Below are positions 8,166 to 17,611 of a DNA stretch of 64,000 nucleotides, one piece after another. The DNA is from Bacillus_AB infantis_C. GTDB taxonomy: Bacteria > Bacillota > Bacilli > Bacillales > Cytobacillaceae. The notes beneath the pieces were generated by a model. That model was given only the letters and a program-made list of their open reading frames with translations, was not told the origin of the DNA and did not search any database. Each line of letters starts with the position of its first letter. Within the stretch, counting starts at the first letter, position 1. The stretch covers positions 62,001-126,000 of the forward strand of contig NZ_JBNILH010000001.1 in assembly GCF_050107595.1 (NCBI RefSeq). Direction: 5' to 3'. The position numbers were made by a program, and so were the translations under genes.

Positions 8166-9425
8166 TTAATACGCTGCAGCCTCTGCCGCATTGGTTCCGG
8201 CAAGCCTCCCTGTCACCAGTGCAGAGGTTATGTTGTAGCCGCCGGTATAGCCGTGAATATCCAGGATCTCACCGCAAAAGTAAAGGCCGGGCATCAGCCT
8301 GGAAGCCATTGTCTGCGGTTCGATTTCCTTTGTGGATACACCGCCGCCTGTGACAAATGCTTTTTCGATCGGAAGGGTGCCATCGGCTTTAAACTGAAAT
8401 GCTTTGCAGCTTTTTACAAACAAGCGGATCTTTTCATTAGAAATGGTGCCGCCCTGTGCAGATGGATCGATTTCATTCCAATCGAGCAGGAACAGCAGGT
8501 AGCGTTCCGGCAAAAGCCCTTTCAGGATGTTTTTAATGCTCTTTTTCGGATCTGCCTTTATCATAGAGGACACTTCCTGGAATAACGGCTCTTCCTTCCG
8601 GTCCGGAACAGCATCCAGGCTTAATACGACTTCTTTCAGATCCCATTTCTTCATCGCTTTCACGACATACTGCGAACATCTCAGGACCGCAGGGCCGCTT
8701 ACGCCGAAATGGGTGAAGAGCATGTCCATCTTATGGGTGATGAGGGGTTTGCCTTTAGGATTCAGGACACTTAGAGCTGCATCCCTGAGTGCGAGCCCCT
8801 GCAGAACTTTATTCTTTATAAATGGCTCAGAAGAAGTGACAGGCACCTCTGTCGGAAATAAATCAGTGATCGTGTGTCCGGCTTTTTCCGCCCATGCGTA
8901 GCCATCCCCTGTAGAACCGGTATGCGGGACTGATTTGCCTCCCACCGCAATAACCAGGGACCTCGCTTCATACTCTGCCCCATTTTTCAGGAACACTGTA
9001 TGGCCATTCTCCCCATAGGAAATATCCTCCACCGGTGAATCGGTTTTCACCTCGACATGGAGCTCCTTCATTTTAGAAAGGAGCGCATCAACGACCGACT
9101 GGGCCTTGTCTGTGACAGGGAACATCCGGCCATGGTCTTCCTCTTTCAGCTGGATGCCCATATCCTCGAAAAAGCTTATGATATCTTCGTTGCTGAAAAT
9201 TGAAAAAGCGCTGTATAAAAATCGCCCGTTGCCGGGAATATGTTTTATGATTTCATCTATTGGCAGGCGATTCGTGACATTGCACCGGCCGCCGCCTGAA
9301 ATGGCAAGCTTTCTGCCAAGTTTATTTCCTTTGTCGATAAGAAGGACTTTCATCTTCTTTTCTGCCGCAGCAATCGAAGCCATCAGGCCGGAGGGGCCGC
9401 CTCCAATTACAATTACATCGTACAT
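8166..9425 (-). CDS. ytfP: BaiN/HI0933-family flavoprotein (YtfP)
   Basis: A 419-residue NAD(P)/FAD-dependent oxidoreductase of the HI0933 family. The FAD-binding VIGGGPSG lies at residues 6-13, the family signature KLGRKLAISGGGRCN follows near 40, and a second glycine-rich stretch (FVTGGGVSTKEI) plus YFCGEILD sits near the C terminus. The substrate in Bacillus is not known; relatives reduce bile-acid intermediates. I start at MYDVIVIGG (9425), which has a weak GGTG upstream; an ATG 13 codons earlier lacks an RBS. It is divergent from murJ, as in B. subtilis. Confidence 0.9.
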   Translation of the reverse strand: MYDVIVIGGGPSGLMASIAAAEKKMKVLLIDKGNKLGRKLAISGGGRCNVTNRLPIDEIIKHIPGNGRFLYSAFSIFSNEDIISFFEDMGIQLKEEDHGRMFPVTDKAQSVVDALLSKMKELHVEVKTDSPVEDISYGENGHTVFLKNGAEYEARSLVIAVGGKSVPHTGSTGDGYAWAEKAGHTITDLFPTEVPVTSSEPFIKNKVLQGLALRDAALSVLNPKGKPLITHKMDMLFTHFGVSGPAVLRCSQYVVKAMKKWDLKEVVLSLDAVPDRKEEPLFQEVSSMIKADPKKSIKNILKGLLPERYLLFLLDWNEIDPSAQGGTISNEKIRLFVKSCKAFQFKADGTLPIEKAFVTGGGVSTKEIEPQTMASRLMPGLYFCGEILDIHGYTGGYNITSALVTGRLAGTNAAEAAAY

Positions 9426-9709
9426 TTTTTCACCAACTTTATTTACTTTTTGCTTTTCTAACATTAGTACAAACAGATGGGAAAGGCAAATTTTTCAGGG
9501 GAAAACCCTCCAATCAGGCGGCAGCAAAGGAATCTGCTTTTTTTCTAACGGCAGGGCCCGCAATAAAGTAGCATTGAGGGCTAAAGAAAGGTAAACTACT
9601 AATAGTGTGTTTACATTTCGACAGAAACTGATAAGATCGGCGGTCTGCTGTTCATAGACTGGCTGCATTGATGCGTTAAGCAAGATTTTTCTTTTTAGGA
9701 AGGGATTAT

Positions 9710-11326
9710 ATGTCATCTAAGCTTTTAAGAGGTACCTTTATATTGACCCTCGGCACCATTATATCAAAGGTTTTGGGCCTGTTTTATGTGATACCATTCT
9801 ACCGGATTGTTGGGGACCACGGAAATGCTCTTTACCAATACTCCTATGTGCCATATACGATCTTCATCAGCATTGCCACAGCGGGGATCCCTCTGGCAGT
9901 TTCCAAATTCATCTCTAAATATAATGCCCTAGAAGAGTATACAGTCGGCAGGAAGCTTTTTAAATCCGGGCTGATCGTGATGCTCTGCAGCGGGATTGTT
10001 TCTTTTCTTGTTCTTTATTTTGCGGCGCCTGTCCTTGCAGAAATCAGCATACCTGATAATGACCTGGATTCAAGCGTCAAGGATGTAACAACGGTCATTA
10101 GGGCTGTCAGCTTTGCACTGATAGTTGTCCCATTTATGAGTTTAATCAGAGGATTCTTTCAGGGACATCAATCAATGGGGCCATCAGCCGTCTCCCAGGT
10201 GATCGAGCAGATTGTCAGGATCGTGTTCCTCCTTGCTGGTGCTTATATTGTTCTTGAATGGATGGGCGGAAGTCTGGTTACAGCTGTCAGTGTAGCCACC
10301 TTTGCAGCTTTTGTGGGAGCGATTGGCAGCCTGGCCATTCTGATCTGGTACTGGTATAAACGAAAATCCCATCTGGATGAGCTCCTCCTCCAGGACAAAG
10401 GGACGATGGATATTTCCCTGAAGGAAATGTATAAGGAAATTATCATTTATGCGGCGCCTTTTGTGTTTGTCGGCCTGGCCAATCCGCTCTTCCAGTTCAT
10501 AGACCAGCTGACATTTAATCGGGCGATGTCAGGCATCGGCCTTGCGGACCAGGCTGAGACAGCTTTTGCCGTGCTGAATTTCCAGACCCATAAGCTTGTG
10601 ATCATCCCTGTATCTCTGGCGACAGCATTTTCGCTTACACTTGTGCCTGCCGTTACAAGGGCTTTTACCGATAATGACCGCACCAGCCTGAACAAGCAGC
10701 TGAACCAGACGTTCCAGGTGCTCCTTTTTCTTACACTGCCTGCTGCAGCCGGGCTTTCACTGCTGGCTGAGCCGGTTTTCACGGTCTTTTATGAACACAA
10801 GGAATTGGGTACAGAGGTTTTGAGAACATATGCGCCGGTGGCGATGCTGTTTTCCTTGTTCTCAGTTACAGCGGCGATCCTGCAGGGGATCAATGAGCAG
10901 AGATTCACGATTCTGAGCCTGCTGGTCGGCCTGCTCGTCAAGCTGAGCCTGAATATTCCGCTCATCAAGCTGATGGAAACACAGGGGGCAGTATTGGCTA
11001 CGACCCTTGGATACACTGCAGCTATCCTGATCAACCTATATGTCATCAGGACCTATGCAGAATATCCATTCCGCCTTGTCGTCCGAAGAAGCCTGCTGAT
11101 CATCCTGTTTACGGCATTCATGTTTGCAGGCACTGCACTATCCTATAAGCTGCTGACTTTATTCCTGTCTCCGGCTTCTACCATCCAGTCGCTGATCATC
11201 ATTTTCATTTGCGCAGGGATTGGAGCGGCCATCTATTTTTATTTGGCCTTCAGGACGAGGCTTATCTATTTCCTATTTGGGCAGAGAGTGGAAAAAATCA
11301 AACAGATGCTCCGCCTCCGTTTTTAA
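9710..11326 (+). CDS. murJ: Lipid II flippase MurJ (YtgP)
   Basis: A 538-residue polytopic membrane protein of the MVF/MATE-like superfamily with about 14 hydrophobic segments. In B. subtilis the orthologue YtgP was identified as MurJ, which flips lipid II across the membrane for peptidoglycan synthesis. The N terminus (RGTFILTLGTIISKVLGLFY) is typical of the SpoVB/YtgP branch. ATG 9710 follows AGGAAGGG. Position next to divergent ytfP and upstream of the pseudouridine synthase is as in B. subtilis. SpoVB-type paralogues look similar, so the name rests partly on synteny. Confidence 0.88.
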   Translation: MSSKLLRGTFILTLGTIISKVLGLFYVIPFYRIVGDHGNALYQYSYVPYTIFISIATAGIPLAVSKFISKYNALEEYTVGRKLFKSGLIVMLCSGIVSFLVLYFAAPVLAEISIPDNDLDSSVKDVTTVIRAVSFALIVVPFMSLIRGFFQGHQSMGPSAVSQVIEQIVRIVFLLAGAYIVLEWMGGSLVTAVSVATFAAFVGAIGSLAILIWYWYKRKSHLDELLLQDKGTMDISLKEMYKEIIIYAAPFVFVGLANPLFQFIDQLTFNRAMSGIGLADQAETAFAVLNFQTHKLVIIPVSLATAFSLTLVPAVTRAFTDNDRTSLNKQLNQTFQVLLFLTLPAAAGLSLLAEPVFTVFYEHKELGTEVLRTYAPVAMLFSLFSVTAAILQGINEQRFTILSLLVGLLVKLSLNIPLIKLMETQGAVLATTLGYTAAILINLYVIRTYAEYPFRLVVRRSLLIILFTAFMFAGTALSYKLLTLFLSPASTIQSLIIIFICAGIGAAIYFYLAFRTRLIYFLFGQRVEKIKQMLRLRF

Positions 11327-11332
11327 TAGAGC

Positions 11333-11377
11333 AAAACGAAAGGCCGCCGCAGCACAAAGCGGGGCCTTTCGTTTTTT
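11333..11377. terminator. Bidirectional terminator between murJ and the small convergent gene
   Basis: AAAACGAAAGGCC / GGCCTTTCGTTTTTT stem; T tracts occur on both strands. Confidence 0.85.
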
Positions 11378-11388
11378 CCGGACAGGCG

Positions 11389-11616
11389 CTAGAGCTCCGG
11401 ATTATAATAGACTGGTGAGGATCCGCCGATCCCTAGCCTCCGCTCAATGCGGTTCATCCTCCTGTTAAACCGGCTGCATTGTTTGCTAAGCTGCCCGACA
11501 GTGCGTTCAAGCTCGATGATGCGCTGCAAAATCTGGCCATCCCCTGGTGGAAGCAGGGCAGGGGATGTGCGAAAAGCCGGGTGCAGTGAATATGGATAAA
11601 CGGAAATATGGTGCAT
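11389..11616 (-). CDS. Small hypothetical protein
   Basis: A 75-residue protein I do not recognise. The N-terminal third is rich in proline, histidine and tyrosine; the C-terminal half (IIELERTVGQLSKQCSRFNR and on) reads as a short amphipathic, coiled-coil-like helix with basic residues. ATG 11616 has AAAGGAG at 8-nt spacing, so an ATG six codons upstream that overlaps this RBS is rejected. It converges on murJ and lies divergent from the pseudouridine synthase gene. Confidence 0.6.
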   Translation of the reverse strand: MHHISVYPYSLHPAFRTSPALLPPGDGQILQRIIELERTVGQLSKQCSRFNRRMNRIERRLGIGGSSPVYYNPEL

Positions 11617-11733
11617 AAGCAGCGCTCCTTTCATTTTGTGAAAAGTTCTACTATACTCAGGAAAAAAACCAGATAGTGCAGTCTATGATAAAAGCAATGG
11701 TTCCGGGACTGAAATCTATAAGGAGGAAGAAGG

Positions 11734-12453
11734 ATGAGAATTGATAAAGTGCTGGCCAATCTTGGATACGGGAGCAGGAAAGAGGTTAAAAAGCTGCTGA
11801 AGGACGGTTCGGTGACCGTCAATGAGGAGAAGATCAAGGATGCCAAGCAGCATGTCGATCCTGAAAAAGATCTGATCCGTATAAACGGTGAAATCGTCGA
11901 ATACCGGGAATTTATTTATTTGATGATGAACAAGCCGCCTGGCGTCATTTCAGCAACAGAGGATAACAGAGATGAAACGGTCATCGATCTCCTTGAGGCA
12001 GAAGATCTCATTTTTGAGCCTTTTCCGGTCGGAAGGCTTGATAAGGATACTGAAGGTCTGCTCTTGATTACGAATGATGGCCAGCTGGCCCACCGCCTGC
12101 TCTCCCCAAAGAAGCATGTGCCGAAGACGTATTTTGCAGTCATAGACCAGGAAGTGACAGAAGAAGATATCATTGCCTTCCGCAAAGGAGTCATCCTTGA
12201 TGACGGCTATGCGACAAAGCCGGGAGAGCTCAATATTCTGAAGTCCGGAGAGCGGTCTGATATCGAACTGACGATTACAGAAGGAAAGTTTCATCAAGTC
12301 AAAAGAATGTTTGAGGCTGTGGGGAAGAAAGTGGTATATCTGCAGAGGCTTTCGATGGGCCCGCTGCAGCTGGATGAGACGCTTGAGCTTGGTGAATACA
12401 GGGAGCTGACAGAGGAAGAGCTGCAATCTCTGATGGACTATGAAGTGAAGTAA
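11734..12453 (+). CDS. RsuA-family 16S rRNA pseudouridine synthase
   Basis: A 239-residue enzyme isomerising a uridine in small-subunit rRNA (U516 in E. coli RsuA). An N-terminal S4 RNA-binding domain (about residues 1-58, starting MRIDKVLANLGYGSRKE) precedes the catalytic domain. The family motif GRLDKDTEGLLL holds the catalytic aspartate at D103. Strong RBS AAGGAGGAAGAAGG before ATG 11734. In B. subtilis the equivalent gene lies near murJ (ytgP) and ytzE, as here. Confidence 0.93.
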   Translation: MRIDKVLANLGYGSRKEVKKLLKDGSVTVNEEKIKDAKQHVDPEKDLIRINGEIVEYREFIYLMMNKPPGVISATEDNRDETVIDLLEAEDLIFEPFPVGRLDKDTEGLLLITNDGQLAHRLLSPKKHVPKTYFAVIDQEVTEEDIIAFRKGVILDDGYATKPGELNILKSGERSDIELTITEGKFHQVKRMFEAVGKKVVYLQRLSMGPLQLDETLELGEYRELTEEELQSLMDYEVK

Positions 12454-12454
12454 C

Positions 12455-12484
12455 AAAAAAATCGCCTTATAAGGCGATTTTTTT
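12455..12484. terminator. Bidirectional terminator
   Basis: AAAATCGCCTTATAAGGCGATTTT is a perfect palindrome with A and T runs on either side, ending both the pseudouridine synthase gene and convergent ytzE. Confidence 0.9.
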
Positions 12485-12518
12485 GTTTATGGATCCCCCG
12501 GACCCCGGGAGACTGTAT

Positions 12519-12740
12519 TTACGATGATAACTTAACTTTTCTTTGCGTCGTCGTCCATTTTCCTCTGCTTGGACTGATGACTAAATCATTATAGGCCAGG
12601 ACATTCAAATCTCGTTGTATGGTGCGAGGAGTAATACCAAATTCCTCTACAAGCTCCTGAGTTGTTACAGTTCCGCGCTTACAAATAAACATGTAGACGG
12701 CTTTAATGCGGTTTAACATCCGGTTAGTCGAAGGTTTCAA
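12519..12740 (-). CDS. ytzE: DeoR-type HTH regulator YtzE
   Basis: A 73-residue protein made only of the DeoR N-terminal winged helix (RIKAVYMFICKRGTVTTQEL, then FGITPRTIQRDLNVL); there is no sugar-phosphate effector domain. Length and position match B. subtilis YtzE. TTG 12740 is preceded by GGGAGTGG. The target is unknown; lacking an effector domain it may act as a simple DNA-binding protein or depend on a partner. Confidence 0.85.
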   Translation of the reverse strand: MKPSTNRMLNRIKAVYMFICKRGTVTTQELVEEFGITPRTIQRDLNVLAYNDLVISPSRGKWTTTQRKVKLSS

Positions 12741-13175
12741 AGAACCACTCCCTATCCTTTTTTCAAACCTTTGGCAAATTCCTGCAACCGACAGCTTCGA
12801 TGAAGAAACATGTCTTCAAGGTATGTAGTTTTCTTTTCCCCAGACAACTCCTTTTCTAATCATTAAAGAATGTTCTAGATGTCATACTTCTACAATAATT
12901 GTACTCTTTCTTGCTTGATAATGCTACTTTAATACTTGAATTTACAAAAGATTAATACAACTTGGGCGGAGCTGGCCGTATTTTCATCGGGGCATGGGTT
13001 CCATATAAGAGTCCGCAGGCTGCCTGGCTTCCTTATAACCTTATGCTTTATTGCAGTGGCATATGTATATATCGGTATTTTGCTGAATAGGTCTTATTGC
13101 CTGTATTACCAATGGGGAAATTTCATTATAATCAATGAGTACTTCATATAGATAACCGAAAGGATTGGAAAACTA
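12741..13175. other. Intergenic region, no gene supported
   Basis: 435 bp between divergent ytzE and the M48 peptidase. A 71-codon open frame starting near 12936 with one hydrophobic stretch lacks an RBS. A -10-like TATAAT occurs at about 13127-13132, shortly before the peptidase, without a clear -35. Nothing else is recognisable. Confidence 0.4.
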
Positions 13176-14471
13176 TTGGATCAGTCATTGCGTGAACAGC
13201 TCGTTCACAGAAAAGAAGGCCTGTATTTTGCTTTTGTTATTTTATTCGGCATTCTTACGTATTTGCTATTATCTATAACTATTATTGGCATTATCATGCT
13301 GGCCATTTTGCTGGCTGCCACAATCATTCTACATGGGCTGATGATGGGCGGGATCCGCAGGAACGGTGTAAAGCTCGGGGAAAAGCAATTCCCTGAGCTG
13401 TATGGAAAGGCGGTTTCAGTGGCGGGGAAGATGGGGCTGGCGAAAGTTCCTGATATTTATATTGTGGAATCCGAAGGGGTTTTAAATGCTTTTGCATCCA
13501 GGTTTTTCAGAAAAAATATGGTGGTGCTGTATTCGGGTATTTTTGAATTAATTGAGCAGAAAGCGGAGAAGGAGGTACTGTTTGTACTGGCCCATGAGTT
13601 TGCCCATCTGAAACGAAGGCATGTGACTGTAAGCTTCCTCCTATTGCCTGCCCTGTGGGTGCCCTTCTTGGGAAATGCGTATTTAAGAGCTTGCGAGTAT
13701 ACCTGTGACCGCTATGCTGCCTACTATACTGAGTCTTATGAAGCTTCCAGGAACGCGCTGACAATGCTTGCCATCGGGAAAGAATTATATAAGAAGGTCG
13801 ACCAGGAAACTTATATGGAACAGATCGAGTCGGAGCAGGGCTTTTTCATCTGGCTGAATGAAAAGCTGTCCACCCATCCGCATCTTCCGAAAAGGCTGCA
13901 TGCACTGGCACAGTTTTTTGACCCGGAAACTGCACTGGTGCTTAAAGAGAAGCGAAGTACCGTCTGGATTGGTTCTATCGCTGCTGCGCTCTTTCTGGTC
14001 CTTGCCGGAACCGGGCTCTGGTTCGGCTTTAAAGGAATCGAAAATCTTGCTTTACTCTCAGATGTTCCAATTGATGGACAAGCAGAAGACGTGGAAGGAA
14101 TTACACCTCTAATGGAAGCTGCAGAGACAAATGACCTCGCCTCTATTGAAAGCCAGATTGGCGATGGGGCTGACATTAATGCTGCTGACAGTGAAGGCTC
14201 CACTGCCCTGCACTGGGCCGTGTACAGCGGACAGGCCGATGCCGCCCGGCTCCTGGCAGAACACGGAGCTGATACGAATACTGTGGATGCCTATGACACA
14301 ACGCCTTTAATGAGCGCGGTTTTTGCAGATGATGCCAGTATGGCTGAATTGCTTCTGGAATATGGGGCAGACCCGTTATTTACAGATGCGGAGGGTCTGA
14401 CAGCCTATGATTACGCTCTGGAATACCGAAATCCGGATATATTGGAAGTGCTTAAGCCATATTATGAATAA
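13176..14471 (+). CDS. M48-family membrane metalloprotease fused to ankyrin repeats
   Basis: A 431-residue protein. Two hydrophobic segments (about residues 15-55) lead into an M48 peptidase domain with the zinc motif HEFAH at 140-144 and a downstream CEYTCDRYA that supplies the third zinc ligand. A further membrane segment lies near 268-288 (IGSIAAALFLVLAGTGLWFG). The last 120 residues hold about three ankyrin repeats (TPLMEAAE, TALHWAVYSGQ, TPLMSAVF, each followed by a helix and GAD). HtpX-like enzymes degrade membrane proteins; ankyrin repeats normally bind protein partners. TTG 13176 follows GAAAGGA at slightly long spacing. Fusion architecture is unusual; substrate unknown. Confidence 0.85.
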   Translation: MDQSLREQLVHRKEGLYFAFVILFGILTYLLLSITIIGIIMLAILLAATIILHGLMMGGIRRNGVKLGEKQFPELYGKAVSVAGKMGLAKVPDIYIVESEGVLNAFASRFFRKNMVVLYSGIFELIEQKAEKEVLFVLAHEFAHLKRRHVTVSFLLLPALWVPFLGNAYLRACEYTCDRYAAYYTESYEASRNALTMLAIGKELYKKVDQETYMEQIESEQGFFIWLNEKLSTHPHLPKRLHALAQFFDPETALVLKEKRSTVWIGSIAAALFLVLAGTGLWFGFKGIENLALLSDVPIDGQAEDVEGITPLMEAAETNDLASIESQIGDGADINAADSEGSTALHWAVYSGQADAARLLAEHGADTNTVDAYDTTPLMSAVFADDASMAELLLEYGADPLFTDAEGLTAYDYALEYRNPDILEVLKPYYE

Positions 14472-14477
14472 AAAATG

Positions 14478-14508
14478 CACGCTGCTGAAAATTCAGCAGC
14501 GTTTTTTT
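14478..14508 (+). terminator. Terminator of M48-ankyrin gene
   Basis: CACGCTGCTG / CAGCAGCGT stem with TTTTTTT tail. Confidence 0.9.
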
Positions 14509-14562
14509 GTTGTTTAGAAATTATAAATTGTAAGCCTTGTGGATTATTATCAATTCTTGATC

Positions 14563-14710
14563 CACGTCCAGCAGCTGCGCCGAGGTCACAAGCCAAACCT
14601 CCGAAAAAGGCAAAGAACGCCTTTCCGGGAGGTTCGTCTTGAGGCCCCCAGGAAGCTGGTCATGCAGAAGTTGCCACAGGACGTGGCGTTCTTAGTCTGC
14701 GTTCCTTAAG
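14563..14710. repeat. Structured interspersed repeat, diverged copy
   Basis: Related to the copies at 60485-61085. Hairpin 1 (AACCTCCG..AAAGGC / GCCTTT..GGAGGTT, 14596-14634) carries the conserved loop AAAGAAC. Hairpin 2 (GCAGA / TCTGC outer stem with inner GCCAC-AGGAC-GTGGC, about 14664-14700) is followed by the shared GTTCCTTA end. The sequence between the hairpins has drifted. Confidence 0.75.
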
Positions 14711-14832
14711 GGTGATCAAGGCGCTTGTGCTTTTGTTCTGCTTATCCATGAATCTTTCAATTAAGCGCTCTCTGCTGTCTGAACAAACACCGTGCTATAA
14801 TATGGAAAAAGCACGGGAAAGGGGAGAGATGC

Positions 14833-15561
14833 ATGAAAGTGGGCACTATTAAAGAAATCATCAGGCACCCTGTCAAATCCTTTGGCGGTGAAAGCGTGGC
14901 AGAGACGCGGCTGATGTCTTACGGGTTATATGGAGACAGGAGCCATGCTTTCCTGGATAAAACGAGGCCTGGAAAATTCCTGACCATTACCCAGGCCCCC
15001 GAAATGGCAACATTTTCGGCGTGTTTTGCAGGAAAGGAACAGGATAACATGTTTCCGGCAGTCATCATCAGAATGCCTGATGGAAGCAGTGTCAAATGGG
15101 GCGATTCTCGCGTACGGGAATACTTAGAAAACCTTACAGGCAAAAAAACTGAGCAGATCCAATACTCGCCAAAGAGTGTACCTTTAGGTCCCATAGAAGA
15201 GGAGCATCTGCAGCTCGTTTCCGTTTCTTCATTGAAAAAGCTCGGTGAAATGCTGGGCAGGGAAGTGGACCACCGGCGCTTCCGGCCTAATATAATCGTT
15301 GATATTGAAGGATCTGTTCCCTTTGCAGAGGAAAGCTGGTTTGGGAAAAAGCTGATCATTGGGAGCGGAGGATCGGCTATCAGGATTAAGCGCCATTGTG
15401 AAAGATGCCAGATCATTACAGTGGATCCGGTGGATGCCGGTAAGGATGCCAGCCTTCTGAAAATGGTTGCCAAAGAAAGGAACAATCATTTCGGTGTCTA
15501 TGCTTCAGTATTGCGTACAGGCTTGATCCGAACAGGTGATGCAATCTATCTTGCAGATTGA
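14833..15561 (+). CDS. MOSC domain protein
   Basis: A 242-residue protein with an N-terminal MOSC_N-type beta barrel (KEIIRHPVKSFGGE...GDRSHAFLD) and a C-terminal MOSC domain ending with the conserved CERCQIITVDP (cysteines 189 and 192). MOSC proteins handle molybdenum-cofactor or sulfur transfer and include the amidoxime-reducing component. No partner redox domain or molybdenum gene is nearby, so the substrate is open. ATG 14833 follows AAGGGGAGA. A terminator precedes it; ythP starts 52 bp after its stop, so it may be cotranscribed with ythPQ. Confidence 0.88.
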   Translation: MKVGTIKEIIRHPVKSFGGESVAETRLMSYGLYGDRSHAFLDKTRPGKFLTITQAPEMATFSACFAGKEQDNMFPAVIIRMPDGSSVKWGDSRVREYLENLTGKKTEQIQYSPKSVPLGPIEEEHLQLVSVSSLKKLGEMLGREVDHRRFRPNIIVDIEGSVPFAEESWFGKKLIIGSGGSAIRIKRHCERCQIITVDPVDAGKDASLLKMVAKERNNHFGVYASVLRTGLIRTGDAIYLAD

Positions 15562-15613
15562 TCAAGGAAACTTTTTCCTTCTTATCTCCGTATATATATC
15601 GGGAGGGAAAACA

Positions 15614-16327
15614 ATGAAACTATTATCAGCGCAAATAAAACAGGCTGGATACAGCAAAGAGGCGCCATATCTGCAGGATATTCAATTTGAAGTCCATTCA
15701 GGAGAGCTGATCGGCCTTATCGGGGCAAATGGTGCGGGAAAGAGCACAACCATCAAAACAATCCTTGGCCTGATGGAATATACAGAAGGAGAATCCGTTT
15801 TTAAAGAAGGGATCAAGTACTCTTATGTTCCCGAGCGGCCCATCTTTTATGATGAACTTACATTATGGGAACATCTCGACTTTATCGCTGCAGTAGAAGG
15901 GCTCAGCGATCAGGAATACAGGAAGCAGGCAGAGGGGCTGCTGGAGATTTATAAGCTGGCAGACTATGCACATGATTATCCCCATACATATTCAAAAGGG
16001 ATGCAGCAGAAGGCCATGCTGGTCCTCTCCATGATCATTAATCCTTCTGTATATATCATTGATGAGCCTTTCATCGGCCTGGATCCTAATGCAACCAGGC
16101 TTTTTCTGGAATCAGTCGAAAAGGAGCGTCAAAAGGGTGCAGGCATTTTGATGTCGACCCATGTTCTGGACACTGCCGAAAAGGTTTGCGACAGATTTGT
16201 GATCATTAATAAAGGCAGGCTCGCGGCATCAGGGACCATAGATGAAATCAGGCAGAAATGCGGTTTGCCGGGCGGGTCGCTGTTTGACTGCTTCCACAAG
16301 TATTCAGAGGAGCATGAAAATGAATAG
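15614..16327 (+). CDS. ythP: ABC transporter ATP-binding protein (EcsA-like, YthP)
   Basis: A 237-residue nucleotide-binding subunit. Walker A GANGAGKST is near residue 39, the signature YSKGMQQKAML near 130 and Walker B VYIIDEPFIGLD near 150. It resembles EcsA, and the next gene resembles EcsB; location matches the B. subtilis EcsAB paralogue pair YthP-YthQ. ATG 15614 has GGGAGGG upstream; an earlier in-frame start overlapping the MOSC gene has none. The EcsAB complex affects secretion and regulated proteolysis in B. subtilis; the substrate of this pair is unknown. Confidence 0.88.
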   Translation: MKLLSAQIKQAGYSKEAPYLQDIQFEVHSGELIGLIGANGAGKSTTIKTILGLMEYTEGESVFKEGIKYSYVPERPIFYDELTLWEHLDFIAAVEGLSDQEYRKQAEGLLEIYKLADYAHDYPHTYSKGMQQKAMLVLSMIINPSVYIIDEPFIGLDPNATRLFLESVEKERQKGAGILMSTHVLDTAEKVCDRFVIINKGRLAASGTIDEIRQKCGLPGGSLFDCFHKYSEEHENE

Positions 16328-17507
16328 CAGCAAGCTCCTTTTTAAAAGGCTTTCGGCAGAATGGAAATACCAGTACAGCGTCTTTAAATCAATTGCGGAC
16401 TGGACCATCATTCTTTATGTGGCGGTTCCTGCAGCATTCATCTCCTTTTTCATATACAGGTCCTGGTGGACAGAAATGCCCGAGTGGATCTCAATGGTGC
16501 CGGCAGTTTTCCTGTTCCTTCCGGGATATATAGCCTCATGGGGCGGCCATTACCGAACCTTTATCCAAGAGGCGGATAAGGTATTTCTTATTAAAAACAG
16601 GAAGCTTTATTTTGGACTTAAAAAAGGAGCTTTCTTCTATTCTCTTCTGGCCGGAGCGAGTCAGGCAGCCTTGATAGCCATTCTGCTGCTTCCCTTTTTA
16701 ATGGGGCATTACGGCTTTACAATGGCATATGCCGCTTCCTATTTCCTGTTTTTCTTTTCCTGCAGAGTGTTTATTATGTGGCTGAAGCAAAAACTGAGAA
16801 AGATAGAAGGGAAGTTTTTAAGGATATTATCCAATCTTGGAAGCTTTGTACTGCTAAGCTGGGTGGTCCAGCTGATTTTTGCCTTGTGGATCGGGGGAAA
16901 TCTGCTGCTCTTTAATATGTCTGCGATCCTGCTGCTTGCCCTGGGAATATTCCTGTATAGCAGGATTCTGCCAAAAACGTCTACGTTTGATAGTGAAGCT
17001 GCATTTGAGAGGGAAGAAAGAGTCAAATATACAGGTCTGATTTTCCAGCTTTCCTATGAGGTAGAGATGCCTTCGACTTCCACAGTAAGAAAAAAGCCTT
17101 TTTTGTTCCGGCATTCAAAAAGGATATTCAAGAATAGGACAGTCTCCGCCGGATTTCTGGAAGTGTTCATTAAAGTATTCCTGCGCAGCCCGTCTTATTG
17201 GTCAAACTATCTGAAAATCATATCACCTGCAGTGGCAGCGATCATCATCATTCCGCCTATCTGGTTAAAAACGCTCATAGCCATCTGCTTCCTCATCATG
17301 ATGTTTTCATGGCTGCAGATGATCTGGGGGAAAATCACTATCTCCCATCCTCTCACAAAGAAATATGGTGAAAGGGATGCTTATTTTTCGGCACGGTCCA
17401 AAGCGGTATGGGTTCTCTTTCTTCTGTCCATCATTCTTGTTATACTGGCGGCAGCGGGAGGACTTTGGCTGACAGGCCAGATGCCTGCTGGCAGCCCTTC
17501 TCTTTGA
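16320..17507 (+). CDS. ythQ: EcsB-like ABC permease (YthQ)
   Basis: A 395-residue polytopic membrane protein with about 8 hydrophobic segments in two blocks (residues ~30-75 and 95-215, then 300-390) separated by a basic region, the EcsB layout. ATG 16320 overlaps the last 8 bp of ythP and has GAGGAG 7 nt upstream, so the two subunits are translationally coupled. No third ecsC-like gene follows; pepV starts after a 104-bp gap. Confidence 0.85.
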   Translation: MNSSKLLFKRLSAEWKYQYSVFKSIADWTIILYVAVPAAFISFFIYRSWWTEMPEWISMVPAVFLFLPGYIASWGGHYRTFIQEADKVFLIKNRKLYFGLKKGAFFYSLLAGASQAALIAILLLPFLMGHYGFTMAYAASYFLFFFSCRVFIMWLKQKLRKIEGKFLRILSNLGSFVLLSWVVQLIFALWIGGNLLLFNMSAILLLALGIFLYSRILPKTSTFDSEAAFEREERVKYTGLIFQLSYEVEMPSTSTVRKKPFLFRHSKRIFKNRTVSAGFLEVFIKVFLRSPSYWSNYLKIISPAVAAIIIIPPIWLKTLIAICFLIMMFSWLQMIWGKITISHPLTKKYGERDAYFSARSKAVWVLFLLSIILVILAAAGGLWLTGQMPAGSPSL

Positions 17508-17611
17508 TTTAAGGTTTTTCTTTGAGATGATTTATAATAGAAGAGCGAAAGTGGTTTTATTATTCCGGCAGCAGCCGGGCTGTTTCCGGAATATACATAA
17601 GGAGGATTACG

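Noticed and set aside
12936..13151. 71-codon frame with a hydrophobic stretch before the M48 gene
   Set aside because: Starts at TTG without a Shine-Dalgarno sequence; codon use is unlike neighbouring genes.
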